Assembly: GCA_964242625.1 (NCBI GenBank)
Contig: CAXTAO010000006.1
Coordinates: forward strand, 69,877-133,876
Direction: 5' to 3'
Source of the DNA: JASLDZ01 sp964242625
GTDB taxonomy: Bacteria; Pseudomonadota; Alphaproteobacteria; Caulobacterales; Caulobacteraceae
DNA: 64,000 bases
Shown here: positions 9,893 to 18,170 of the stretch, piece by piece
Position numbering within the stretch: position 1 is the stretch's first letter
Layout: each line of letters starts with the position of its first letter
Position numbers and translations under genes: made by a program
Notes under the pieces: generated by a model
Database searches by the model: none
What the model was told of the DNA's origin: nothing
What the model saw: the letters and a program-made list of their open reading frames with translations, nothing else

Positions 9893-11119
9893 TCAGCGGC
9901 TGAACACGCCAACGAGCTCGATATGGGGGGACCACAGGAACTGATCCACCGGCAGCACGCGATCCAATCGCCAGCCGCCGCCCGCAAGGATGGCCGCGTC
10001 CCGCGCGAAGGTCTGCGGGTTGCACGAGACGCCCACGCACACGGCGGGGCCGCGCGAGCGCGCGATCTCGCCCGCCTGCTCGGGCGCGCCCGCGCGGGGC
10101 GGGTCGAACAGCACGGCGTCCACCCGGTCGAGCTCGGAGGCCAGCATGGGGCGGCGCTGGAGGTCGCGGGCCTCGGCGCGGACCGACTTCAGCCCCGGCG
10201 CGGTGGCCAGCCCCGCCTGCAGCGCGCCGACGGCGGCGGCCGAGGCGTCGTAGGCCAGGACGGTGGCGCGCTCGGCCAAGCGGAAGCTGAAGGCGCCCGC
10301 CCCGCAGAACAGGTCGGCCGCGCGGGTGGCGGGCCCCAGCGCCTCCCCCGCGAAGTCGGCCATGGCGGCCTCGGCGTCGGCGCAGGCCTGGAGGAAGCTC
10401 CCCGGCGGCAGCGCCACGCGCGCCCGGCCGAAGCGCACCACCGCCTCCCGCGCGCCGTAGAGCACCTCGCCGGACAGCGTCACCCGCGCGAGGTCGGCCG
10501 CCCGCGCCGCCTCCGCCACGCGCACCCGCGCGTCGGCGGAGAGGCCGCCCGCCTTCGCCTCGACGCCCGTCACGTCCACGTCGAGCCCGGTGTCGGTCGC
10601 GGTGACGTGCAAGGTCGGCGCCGACTTCGGGTGCTCCAGGAGCGGCGCCGCCAGCCGGCGCAGGGCGGGAAGCGCGTCCACGAGCACGGGCCGGCTGATC
10701 GGACACACGTCGATCGGCGTGAGCGACCACGAGCGCCGCGCCTTGAAGCCGAGGAGCGCCTCGTCGCGGCGGGGCCCGCGCCGGGCGTGCAGCGCGATGC
10801 GCCGCCGTGCGCCGGGCGGGCTCGCGTAAGGCGGGGCGAAAGGGGCCTCCAGCCCCTCGCGGGCCAGCGCCAGGCGCACGCCCCCCACCTTCCAGGCGAG
10901 GTAGGGTTCATGGGCCCAGTGCTGCAGCGCGCAGCCGCCGCACGCGCCAAAGTGCGGACAGGGCGGCGCCCTGCGCTCGGGCGAGGCCTCGAGCACCGCC
11001 TGCAGCTCGCCGCGACCGGCCGCCACGCGCGCCTGCACCCGCTCGCCCGGCAACGTCAGGCCGACGTGCGCGCCGCCCATGGTGCGGCCCTCGCCCTGGG
11101 CCCCCATAGCCTCGATCAC
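9893..11119 (-). CDS. TrmA/RlmC/RlmD-family RNA (uracil-5-)-methyltransferase
   Basis: Features of the family are all visible: an N-terminal iron-sulfur motif CPHFGACGGC with a fourth Cys in VCPIS, the SAM-binding core (ADLFCGAGAFSF), FDPPRAGA, and the catalytic Cys in VSCNPQTFARD. It should methylate C5 of a uridine in 23S rRNA or tRNA. The usual TRAM domain is absent or very reduced at the N-terminus. The frame opens at GTG 11119, giving VIEAMGAQGEG; this family motif usually sits a few residues inside, so translation may begin slightly upstream. Confidence 0.88.
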   Translation of the reverse strand: MIEAMGAQGEGRTMGGAHVGLTLPGERVQARVAAGRGELQAVLEASPERRAPPCPHFGACGGCALQHWAHEPYLAWKVGGVRLALAREGLEAPFAPPYASPPGARRRIALHARRGPRRDEALLGFKARRSWSLTPIDVCPISRPVLVDALPALRRLAAPLLEHPKSAPTLHVTATDTGLDVDVTGVEAKAGGLSADARVRVAEAARAADLARVTLSGEVLYGAREAVVRFGRARVALPPGSFLQACADAEAAMADFAGEALGPATRAADLFCGAGAFSFRLAERATVLAYDASAAAVGALQAGLATAPGLKSVRAEARDLQRRPMLASELDRVDAVLFDPPRAGAPEQAGEIARSRGPAVCVGVSCNPQTFARDAAILAGGGWRLDRVLPVDQFLWSPHIELVGVFSR

Positions 11120-11311
11120 GAGTTCGCTCAGCGGCGCGTCGGCGGGCGGGCGGGGATCGGGGCGGGGGCGGCGCAGGGCGGGAGCTCCGGGTGCCGAGGA
11201 ACAACCGCGGGGTGAAAGCCCTAGCGGCGGCGGGGTCCACGTGTCGAGGATGCGGTCCTGACCTCGCGCGCGGCCGGACCCGACCCGCCGCCCTTAGGAG
11301 ACGACCCCCGC

Positions 11312-11767
11312 GTGACCAAGCTTCTTCTCGCCCTCGCCGCGGGCGCCGCGGGCTTCGCCGCCGCGGGCGCCGCCTCCGCCCAGGAGGGCTACCTGCCGCC
11401 GCCGCCCTACGCCTCGGGCCCCTACGACTACGCCGGCGTCGAGCACCATGCGCGCCACGGCTTCACCCTGGCCGGCGCCCGCGCGGGGATCACGGTCCTG
11501 GGGATCGACCTCGACGCCCATGCCGCGCTCGACATCGGGGTGCACGACCCGTCCTACGGCCATGCGCGGCGCCACGCCTACGCGCCGCGGCCCTACGCTC
11601 CCCAGCCTTACGCGACGGGCTATGCGCCCCAGCCCGAGCCGGCCTACGCCGAGCCCATGTACGCGCCACAGCCGTCGTACGCGCCGAGCTACGGCCCCCC
11701 CGCCTACGAGTATGCGCCGCCGATGGGTGGATACGGCTACGCCCAGCCCTGCGGCTGCGGCGGCTGA
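11312..11767 (+). CDS. Small secreted Tyr/Pro-rich protein of unknown function
   Basis: A 151-residue protein starting at GTG. Residues 1-23 form a signal peptide with an ASA-QE cleavage site. The middle has one ordered-looking segment (HARHGFTLAGARAGITVLGI). The C-terminal half is low-complexity, built from repeated YAPQP-like units with over twenty Tyr and many Pro, and it ends CGCGG. Such proteins are usually outer-surface or periplasmic; the terminal Cys pair could be oxidised. It stands between the divergent methyltransferase operon and the convergent DUF3035 gene. I recognise no family. Confidence 0.7.
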   Translation: MTKLLLALAAGAAGFAAAGAASAQEGYLPPPPYASGPYDYAGVEHHARHGFTLAGARAGITVLGIDLDAHAALDIGVHDPSYGHARRHAYAPRPYAPQPYATGYAPQPEPAYAEPMYAPQPSYAPSYGPPAYEYAPPMGGYGYAQPCGCGG

Positions 11768-11812
11768 CGACTTAGAGGGCGCCGCGCAGGCGCCGCCCCG
11801 CCCCGGCGAGGC

Positions 11813-12403
11813 TCAGAGCCCGGGAAGCTTCAGCCCCTTCTTGACGGGCTCGCGCGCGATGATGATCGGCTTGTCGCCGGTGATCGCCTTGATGCGCGCG
11901 TCCTCGGCGGCGGGGTCGAGCGGGGTGGCCTGCTGCGCCTCCTTGGTGTTCGCCGCGGCGGCCTTGGCGGCGGCCGCGGGCGGCGCGCCCTTGCGCCAGA
12001 ACATCACGCTGTCGGCGAACGAGCGGTCCTTGTGGGCGAGCGAGCCGTACTCGTCGTCCACCACATAGCGGATCAGGGGGTCGGCGTGCGCCCCGCCGGC
12101 GCGGGCGACCAAGAGGGTCTCGCCCTGCGAGCGGTTGACCGCCGCCTGCTGACCGAGGAGCGCGAGCCGCGCCTGGCTCTCGGGCTGCAGCTCCTGCGGG
12201 CGGGGCTCGCCTGGCGCGGGCGGGCGCAGCGCATAGTCGGGGGGCACGACGAGCGGGGCCTTGGTGACCACGCGGAACTCGTCGGGCACCGTCTTGCCCA
12301 TGCCGAGCGCCTTGCTGGCCCCGCCGCAGCCCGCGAGCGAGACGAGGCAGGCGCCCGCGCCGGCGGTAAGCGCCAGGAGCCGGAGGCGACGGACGAGGAC
12401 CAT
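11813..12403 (-). CDS. DUF3035 lipoprotein
   Basis: A 196-residue protein with a lipoprotein signal (LVSLAGC lipobox, Cys at residue 26), so it is lipidated and probably outer-membrane or periplasmic. The body matches DUF3035: PDEFRVVTKAPLVVPPDYALRPP near the mature N-terminus is its signature, followed by an Ala/Gln-rich helix. In alphaproteobacteria this gene follows lspA, as here: it begins 102 bases after the lspA stop. The function is unknown; dependence on the neighbouring signal peptidase for its own maturation is an obvious link. Confidence 0.85.
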   Translation of the reverse strand: MVLVRRLRLLALTAGAGACLVSLAGCGGASKALGMGKTVPDEFRVVTKAPLVVPPDYALRPPAPGEPRPQELQPESQARLALLGQQAAVNRSQGETLLVARAGGAHADPLIRYVVDDEYGSLAHKDRSFADSVMFWRKGAPPAAAAKAAAANTKEAQQATPLDPAAEDARIKAITGDKPIIIAREPVKKGLKLPGL

Positions 12404-12505
12404 GGCGGGGGAGCTCCGAAGGCGGCGCGGCGCGACCGGGCGCGACGCGCGAGCGGCCTAGCGCGGGGGCGCACACGCGCCAACGCGGAACAAGGTCGCA
12501 GCCCG

Positions 12506-13051
12506 TCAGGGCTTTTTCGCGGCGTCGGTTCGGGCGTCGGGGGTGAGGAGGCTCTCGATCACCAGGAGCGCCACGCCCACGGTGATCGCGCTGTCGGCCC
12601 CGTTGAACACCCACGGGAAGTGCAGGGCCGACACGTCGACGAAGTCGGTCACCACGCCCAGCCGGATGCGGTCGATCGCGTTGCCGACCGCGCCGCCGAT
12701 CACGAGGCCTACCGCCAGGCCCGTGAACGGCCGCGCCGCGAGCCGCGCCCACCAGGCGAGCCCCACCGCCACCGCCAGCGAGAACACGGTGAGGAGCCAG
12801 CGCCCCACCTCCGCCCCGGCGCGGAACAGGCCGAAGCTGACGCCGGAGTTGTGCACGAGGGTCAGGTTGAGCCAGGGCGGCACGACCGCCACCTGCCCGC
12901 GCGCCGGGAGGTTCACCACGTCCAGCACCCACCACTTGGTGAGCTGGTCGAGCGCGATCACCGCCAGCGCCACCGCATAGGCGAGGAGGGCGGGGCGGCT
13001 CAGGCCGGGCCGCGGCGCGGCGGGCCGGGTCGACAGGCTGTCAGCGGCCAT
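12506..13051 (-). CDS. lspA: Lipoprotein signal peptidase (signal peptidase II)
   Basis: A 181-residue inner-membrane aspartic protease that removes signal peptides from prolipoproteins. Four membrane helices are apparent. The family signatures are present: DQLTKWW in helix 1, NLTLVHNSGVSFGLF, GNAIDRIRLG with the first catalytic Asp, and FNGADSAI with the second. Its start overlaps the end of ileS by 11 bases, so translation is probably coupled, and it is followed by a predicted lipoprotein gene. The ileS-lspA order is conserved widely in proteobacteria. Confidence 0.97.
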   Translation of the reverse strand: MAADSLSTRPAAPRPGLSRPALLAYAVALAVIALDQLTKWWVLDVVNLPARGQVAVVPPWLNLTLVHNSGVSFGLFRAGAEVGRWLLTVFSLAVAVGLAWWARLAARPFTGLAVGLVIGGAVGNAIDRIRLGVVTDFVDVSALHFPWVFNGADSAITVGVALLVIESLLTPDARTDAAKKP

Positions 13052-15989
13052 GGCGCGCGTCCCAGGCCCGCACGGCGTCCAGGTCGCGCAGGGTGAGCCA
13101 GCCGGTCTCGGCCGTCACCTCGGGCAGCACCTTCCACGAGCGCTGGCACCTGCCGCCCTCGGCGCGGCGCGGCTCCACCGCCACCGCCGCCTCGCCGGGG
13201 AGGCGGAAGGCGCCCGCCGGGCCCTCGCCGACGAGGAGTTCGGCCGCGCTCGTGCGGAACACGTCGGCCGCGTCGATCCCCTCGAACGCGGCGAGGAGGG
13301 CGGGCTCGGCGATCCACACCCGCGGCGCGGCCTCCAGCGCGGAGCCCAGGCGCTTCTCGCGCCGCTCGACCTCCAGGGCGCCGGTGACCACCTCCAGCAC
13401 GCGCCGCACCCGCGCCCACCGCTCGGCCTCCGCGTCGTTGCGCCAGCTCTCCGGCGTGTCGGGAAACACCCTGAGCGCGTTCGGGCCGGCCTCGGGGAAG
13501 CGCGTGGCCCACACCTCCTCGCAGGTGAAGGCGGCCAGCGGGGCCAGCCAGATCGTCAGCCGCTCGAAGACAAGGTCCATCACCGTGCGCACGGCGCGGC
13601 GGCGGTCGGCGTCGGGCCGGTCGCAGTAGAGCGCGTCCTTGCGGATGTCGAACCAGAAGGCCGACAGGTCGCCCTGGCCGAACTCGGAGAGGAGCCGCCA
13701 CACCTCGCTGAAGCGGTAGCCCGCGTAGGCGGCGCGCACCTCGCGGTCGAGCTGCCAGAGCCGGTGCAGCACCCAGCGCTCGAGCGGCGGCATCGCCTCG
13801 GGCGCGACCCGTTCGGCCGTCGCGTCGAAGCCGTCCAGCGCGCCCAGGAGGTAGCGCAGGGTGTTGCGCAGCTTGCGGTAGCCGTCCGACACGGTGCCGA
13901 GGATGGTCTTGCCGATGCGCTGGTCCTCGGTGAAGTCCACCGCGGCGGTCCACAGCCGGATGATCTCGGCCCCGCTCTCCTTGATCACCTGCTGGGGCGC
14001 GGTGGTGTTGCCGCGCGACTTACTCATCTTCTCGCCCGCCTCGTCGAGCGTGAAGCCGTGGGTGACCACCGCCTTGTAGGGCGCCTCGCCGCGGGTGGCG
14101 CACGCTTCCAGGAGCGACGACTGGAACCAGCCGCGCGCCTGGTCCGACCCCTCGAGGTAGAGGTCGGCGGGCCAGTGCGCGTCGGGGCGCGCCTCCACTG
14201 CGAACGCGTGGGTGGAGCCGCTGTCGAACCAGACGTCGAGGATGTCGTCGATCTTCTCGAAGTCGGCCGGATCGCGCCCGGGGCCGAGGAGGTCGGCGGC
14301 CGAGGTGGTGAACCAGGCGTCGGCCCCGCCCTCGCGCACCGCGGCCTGGATGCGGGCGTTGACCGCGTCGTCGCGCAGCGGTTCGCCGGTGGCGCGATCG
14401 ACGAACATGGCGAGCGGCGTGCCCCAGGCGCGCTGGCGGCTCACCAGCCAGTCGGGCCGGGTCGCGACCATGCCGCGGATGCGCGCGCGCCCGCTTTCCG
14501 GCGTGAACTCCGTGGCGTCGATGGCGGCGAGCGCGGTCTCGCGCAGGCTGTCGCCGTCGCCGGTCTTGGGGCCGTCCATGCGGATGAACCACTGGGGCGT
14601 GTTGCGGTAGAGCACGGGCGCCTTGGACCGCCACGAGTGCGGGTAGCTGTGGTTCAGCCGCGCGTGGGCGAGGAGGGCGCCGACCTCGGTCAGCTTGCCC
14701 ATCACCGCGCCGTTGGCCGGGCCGAACTTGCCCGCGCGCTTGCCCTCGGCCTCGATCACGGCGAGCCCGCCGAACAGCGGCACGTCGCCGAAATAGGCGC
14801 CGTTGGGCCCGACGGTCTCGGGGATCTCGCGCCGGCCGGACTGGAGCCACACGAGGTAGTCCTCCACCCCGTGGCCGGGCGCGGTGTGCACGAAGCCCGT
14901 GCCCGCGTCGTCGGTGACGTGCTCGCCGGCCAGGAGCGGCACGGCGAAGCCGTAGCCGGGCGCGAGGCTGCTGAGCGGGTGGGCGCAGACGAGCCCCGCG
15001 GGATCGACCTTCTCCAGCCGCGTCCAGGCGCTGATGTGGGCCGCGGCGAACACCGCCTCCGCCAGCTTGTCGGCCAGGATCAGGAGGTCGCCGGTCTTGG
15101 CGCCCGGCTCGGCGTCCTGCGCCGCGCCCACGCTCTCGACGCGGTAGAGGCCGTAGGCGATGGACGTCCCGTAGGAGATCGCCCGGTTGGCGGGGATGGT
15201 CCAGGGCGTGGTGGTCCAGATCACCACCGAGGCACGGAGAAGGTCGACCTCCGTCTGTGAGCGATGACTCAGGACCGACTGCACCGGGAACTTCACCCAG
15301 ATCATGGGCGAGTTCAGCTCGTGGTACTCGACCTCGGCGTCGGCGAGCGCTGTGCCCTCCACCGGGCTCCACATCACGGGCTTGGAGCCGCGGAACACGC
15401 GCCCCGACATCAGGACCTTGTGGAACTCGCCGACGATGGTCGCCTCGCTGTCGAAGTCCATCGTGGCGTAGGGCGCGTCCCAGGCGCCCAGGACGCCCAG
15501 CCGCTGGAACTCCTCGGACTGGCGGCCCATCCAGTGCGCCGCGTAGGCGCGGCAGCGGGCGCGGAACTCGGCGGTGGGGACGTCGGCCTTGGCGCCGCCG
15601 GCCTTGCGCACCTCCTCCTCGATCTTCCACTCGATCGGCAGGCCGTGGCAGTCCCACCCCGGGCGGTAGTCGACGTCGAAGCCCAGCGCAAACCGCGAGC
15701 GCACCACGAAGTCCTTCAGGATCTTGTTGAGCGCGTGGCCGATGTGGATGTCGCCGTTGGCGTAGGGCGGCCCGTCGTGCAGCACGAACAACGGCGCGCC
15801 CGCCGCCTGCCGCTCGGCCCGCACCCGACGGTAGAGCCCCGCATCGCCCCCCCAGCCCTCGATCAGCTTGGGCTCGAGCACCGGCAGCCCCGCGCGCATG
15901 GGGAAGGGCGTGGCCGGCAGGAAGACCGTCTCGCGGTAGTCGCGGGGGGGCGCCTCCGCGGCGGGGGCGTGGGTCTGGTCGTCGGCCAT
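13041..15989 (-). CDS. ileS: Isoleucyl-tRNA synthetase
   Basis: A 982-residue class Ia synthetase. The HIGH signature is GDIHIGHALNKIL, the KMSKS loop is EKMSKSRGN, and GWDCHGLPIEW and the editing-domain block TTPWTIPANRAI are intact. The C-terminal zinc ribbon that holds four Cys in E. coli is reduced: only one Cys (RCQRSWKVLPEV) remains. I believe this is common in alphaproteobacteria but cannot verify it here. The ATG at 15989 gives the expected N-terminus; the longer open frame to 16274 is spurious. It is first in the ileS-lspA-DUF3035 operon. Confidence 0.97.
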   Translation of the reverse strand: MADDQTHAPAAEAPPRDYRETVFLPATPFPMRAGLPVLEPKLIEGWGGDAGLYRRVRAERQAAGAPLFVLHDGPPYANGDIHIGHALNKILKDFVVRSRFALGFDVDYRPGWDCHGLPIEWKIEEEVRKAGGAKADVPTAEFRARCRAYAAHWMGRQSEEFQRLGVLGAWDAPYATMDFDSEATIVGEFHKVLMSGRVFRGSKPVMWSPVEGTALADAEVEYHELNSPMIWVKFPVQSVLSHRSQTEVDLLRASVVIWTTTPWTIPANRAISYGTSIAYGLYRVESVGAAQDAEPGAKTGDLLILADKLAEAVFAAAHISAWTRLEKVDPAGLVCAHPLSSLAPGYGFAVPLLAGEHVTDDAGTGFVHTAPGHGVEDYLVWLQSGRREIPETVGPNGAYFGDVPLFGGLAVIEAEGKRAGKFGPANGAVMGKLTEVGALLAHARLNHSYPHSWRSKAPVLYRNTPQWFIRMDGPKTGDGDSLRETALAAIDATEFTPESGRARIRGMVATRPDWLVSRQRAWGTPLAMFVDRATGEPLRDDAVNARIQAAVREGGADAWFTTSAADLLGPGRDPADFEKIDDILDVWFDSGSTHAFAVEARPDAHWPADLYLEGSDQARGWFQSSLLEACATRGEAPYKAVVTHGFTLDEAGEKMSKSRGNTTAPQQVIKESGAEIIRLWTAAVDFTEDQRIGKTILGTVSDGYRKLRNTLRYLLGALDGFDATAERVAPEAMPPLERWVLHRLWQLDREVRAAYAGYRFSEVWRLLSEFGQGDLSAFWFDIRKDALYCDRPDADRRRAVRTVMDLVFERLTIWLAPLAAFTCEEVWATRFPEAGPNALRVFPDTPESWRNDAEAERWARVRRVLEVVTGALEVERREKRLGSALEAAPRVWIAEPALLAAFEGIDAADVFRTSAAELLVGEGPAGAFRLPGEAAVAVEPRRAEGGRCQRSWKVLPEVTAETGWLTLRDLDAVRAWDARHGR

Positions 15990-16057
15990 GGCGGGCCGGG
16001 AGCTATCAGGTGGAGCCCGCCCGCGCAAAGCGCGCGCTCGCCTCCCCTCAGGCGACG

Positions 16058-16726
16058 CTAGCGCGGCGGCGGCCGGGCCGAGGGGTCGCGCGCGGCCACC
16101 AGCGCCGCCCAGGCCGCGTACTTGAGCTCGGCCGCCGCCGCCTGCGCCTCCACCACCTCCGCCGGCGCGCCCCGCGCCTCCGACAGGCGCCGCGCCATGC
16201 GGGCCAGCCGGAAGCCGAGCTCGGCCTCGTCCTCGGGCGTGCGCGGCAGGTCGGCGGCCGCCGGCGCCTCCCACCCGTCGGGCGGCGCGGGCGCGGCGAC
16301 CTCCGCCGCGCGCCGCAGCGCCTCGGCGGTCTTGAGGAGGGCCGACGCCGCCTCCGCGCGCCCGGCGAGCGCCAGCGCCGCGGCGCGACGCACGAGCGTC
16401 TTGGCCGCCTCCCCCGGATCCGCCTCGGCGGGCGCGTCGTCGGGCGCGCCGTCGAGGCCGCCCTCCCCCGCCGCCGCCCCCGGCGCCTCGCCCGCCGCCG
16501 CCGCCAGCCGCGCATCGAGCACGCGCTCGGCGTGGGCGCGGCGCGACCAGCCCTCGCGCGAGGCCTTCTTGCGCAGGTTGTGCACCGACACGTCGAGCCG
16601 CGCCGCCACCTCCGGCGCCGGCAGCCCCGCGAGGTAGAGCTCGCGCGCGAGCGCCCAGGTCTGCGGCCCGGCGATCTGGTAGCCCGGACGGCGGGCGGAG
16701 GTCGGTTCGGCGGGCGGCGCGCTCAT
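16058..16726 (-). CDS. HTH-containing protein of unknown function
   Basis: A 222-residue Ala/Arg-rich protein. Residues about 15-65 carry a helix-turn-helix reminiscent of resolvase or terminase-small-subunit types: ARELYLAGLPAPEVAARLDV followed by SVHNLRKKASREGW. The remainder is a predicted long helical region (TLVRRAAALALAGRAEAASA). I chose the ATG at 16726; 33 further codons are open upstream. It sits 68 bases upstream of ileS in the same direction and downstream of the SRAP gene. It could be a transcriptional regulator, or a domesticated phage small-terminase-like protein; there are no phage genes nearby. Confidence 0.65.
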   Translation of the reverse strand: MSAPPAEPTSARRPGYQIAGPQTWALARELYLAGLPAPEVAARLDVSVHNLRKKASREGWSRRAHAERVLDARLAAAAGEAPGAAAGEGGLDGAPDDAPAEADPGEAAKTLVRRAAALALAGRAEAASALLKTAEALRRAAEVAAPAPPDGWEAPAAADLPRTPEDEAELGFRLARMARRLSEARGAPAEVVEAQAAAAELKYAAWAALVAARDPSARPPPR

Positions 16727-16824
16727 GGGAGATGAGGGTGCACCCGCCCGGCTATGCGGGGGATAGGGCCGTGCGCGCCTTGTCCCGCCGTGTCCCGCCG
16801 GATTGTCCCGCTCCGTCCCGCCCA

Positions 16825-17487
16825 TCAGCCGTCGCGCGCCACCCGCAAGGTCCCCGCCGGAGAGGGGACAAGGAGCGCGGCGGCCTCCTCGAGCGGGGCG
16901 TGGAGCCAGCGCGCCCAGTCGGCCGGGGCGAGCGGCACCACCTGCCGGTCGTGGATCGGCGCGACGTCGGGGCCGGGCGCAGCCGTGAGGAGGGTGAAGC
17001 TCTCCGGCCAGGGCTCGCCGGCGGTGGTCAGCGGCGCGTCCGCGCCGGAGGGCGCCGGCCGCATCAGCGCCGCCAGGGCGAACACGGGCTCGCCCGACCC
17101 GTCACCCTCCGCGCCGGGGGCCGCCCCGCCCCCCGACCAGGTGAAGCGCCACCGCGTCCTGGGCGAGCGCGCGCCCGTGTATTCGAAGAAGTGCGTGAGG
17201 GGCGCCAGCACCCGCTCGCCCGTGCGGAACCGCCGCCCCTCCGAGCGGATGTTGATCACCGGCGGGCGTTTAGTCGCTGCCGGCGCGAACCCCCACCGAC
17301 GCTGCCCGAGCACCGCCGCCCCGCCCGCGCCGGGCGCGATCACCGCCGCCGCCTCCGTCGGCCGGATCATCTCGCGCGCCTCGAGGTTGGGCGCCGCACC
17401 CCCCTCGAACCCGAGCGCCACCCCCGTCTCCCGCGCCGCCTCGACGATCAGATGGACGGGGGCGCGGAGGCCATAGGCGTTGCACAT
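16825..17487 (-). CDS. SRAP-domain protein (YedK/HMCES family)
   Basis: A 220-residue SRAP domain protein that shields abasic sites in single-stranded DNA through a thiazolidine link formed by Cys2 after removal of Met1. MCNAYGL supplies Cys2. INIRSEG replaces the common NARSET block but keeps Asn and Glu. FFEYTG holds the Glu, and PIHDRQVVPL the catalytic His. An insert of Gly/Ala residues around 125-140 makes it slightly atypical. It belongs to DNA repair, and it marks the left edge of the low-G+C ATPase/DUF4276 island. Confidence 0.9.
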   Translation of the reverse strand: MCNAYGLRAPVHLIVEAARETGVALGFEGGAAPNLEAREMIRPTEAAAVIAPGAGGAAVLGQRRWGFAPAATKRPPVINIRSEGRRFRTGERVLAPLTHFFEYTGARSPRTRWRFTWSGGGAAPGAEGDGSGEPVFALAALMRPAPSGADAPLTTAGEPWPESFTLLTAAPGPDVAPIHDRQVVPLAPADWARWLHAPLEEAAALLVPSPAGTLRVARDG

Positions 17488-17517
17488 ACGATCGTCTTCC
17501 CAAACCAGTCCAGCGCC

Positions 17518-18168
17518 TTAGGCCGTCGCTGCTATCCGCCTCACGCCGTCGCAGAACTTGTGAAAGCTTGGCGACTCGTTTCTATCAATATCTAGGTGGG
17601 GCGTTATTTTCTCAGCCCATTCATGCTTTAAACCTCCCGAGGCCGGCCATCCTGTCTTTTTTATGCTTGTGCTTCCGCCCAGGACGACGGCATCGGCAAG
17701 CAACTCCCAGGTTCCTATTACTTCGTCCTGAACGTATCTATTAAGAATGTCTAATCTTGCCTTCGGATAGGCTGATAATAGCGCGACGCGATCGCCCAGA
17801 TACCAGGCTTCAACTTCCTCGATGGCCAGTCGAAACAACACCATTAGCTTCGGAGCCGCGCTAAAGGACAGCGCAACGAGTTCAGCTAAGAATTCTCGGC
17901 AGTCTCGTTTATCAGTGTCGACAAGCACCACGACTGCATTCACCCACGGTGTTTGCGCATAACCGCGTAGAAGTCGTGGGAGTTGATCAAGCAACGCCCT
18001 CTTAGCAGGGTCGCGTGCGTTTTGAAGATTTGCTGGAAGCTTTCCGATTCCCCTGTATCTATGACATCTCCATGAGTGAACTTCTCCATTGTTACCCAGC
18101 AGACGGGGTAGCAATTGACCAACCAGCCTCTCTGCCGAGCTGTCTTCGATAAGAAATTCTAAGTGCAC
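17518..18168 (-). CDS. DUF4276-like protein, probable TOPRIM-type nuclease subunit of an ATPase/nuclease pair
   Basis: A 216-residue protein. FLIEDSSAERLV near the N-terminus (Glu8), VVVLVDTDKRDC (Asp84, Asp86) and IEEVEAWYLGD (Glu118, Glu120) follow the acidic order Glu, DxD, Glu of TOPRIM-like folds. DUF4276 proteins share this arrangement and often accompany AAA_21 ATPases. The start is 2 bases after the ATPase stop, so the two are translationally coupled. G+C is clearly lower than in both flanks. By analogy to OLD and RloB/AbiL-type systems it would cut nucleic acid in phage defence; this is inference. Confidence 0.75.
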   Translation of the reverse strand: MHLEFLIEDSSAERLVGQLLPRLLGNNGEVHSWRCHRYRGIGKLPANLQNARDPAKRALLDQLPRLLRGYAQTPWVNAVVVLVDTDKRDCREFLAELVALSFSAAPKLMVLFRLAIEEVEAWYLGDRVALLSAYPKARLDILNRYVQDEVIGTWELLADAVVLGGSTSIKKTGWPASGGLKHEWAEKITPHLDIDRNESPSFHKFCDGVRRIAATA

Positions 18169-18170
18169 AG

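Noticed and set aside
15990..16274. N-terminal extension of ileS
   Set aside because: The extra residues are Arg/Gly-rich shadow of the neighbouring HTH gene; IleS homology starts just after the ATG at 15989.
16058..16726. Prophage small terminase
   Set aside because: The HTH resembles one, but no phage gene, att site or composition change is present around it.
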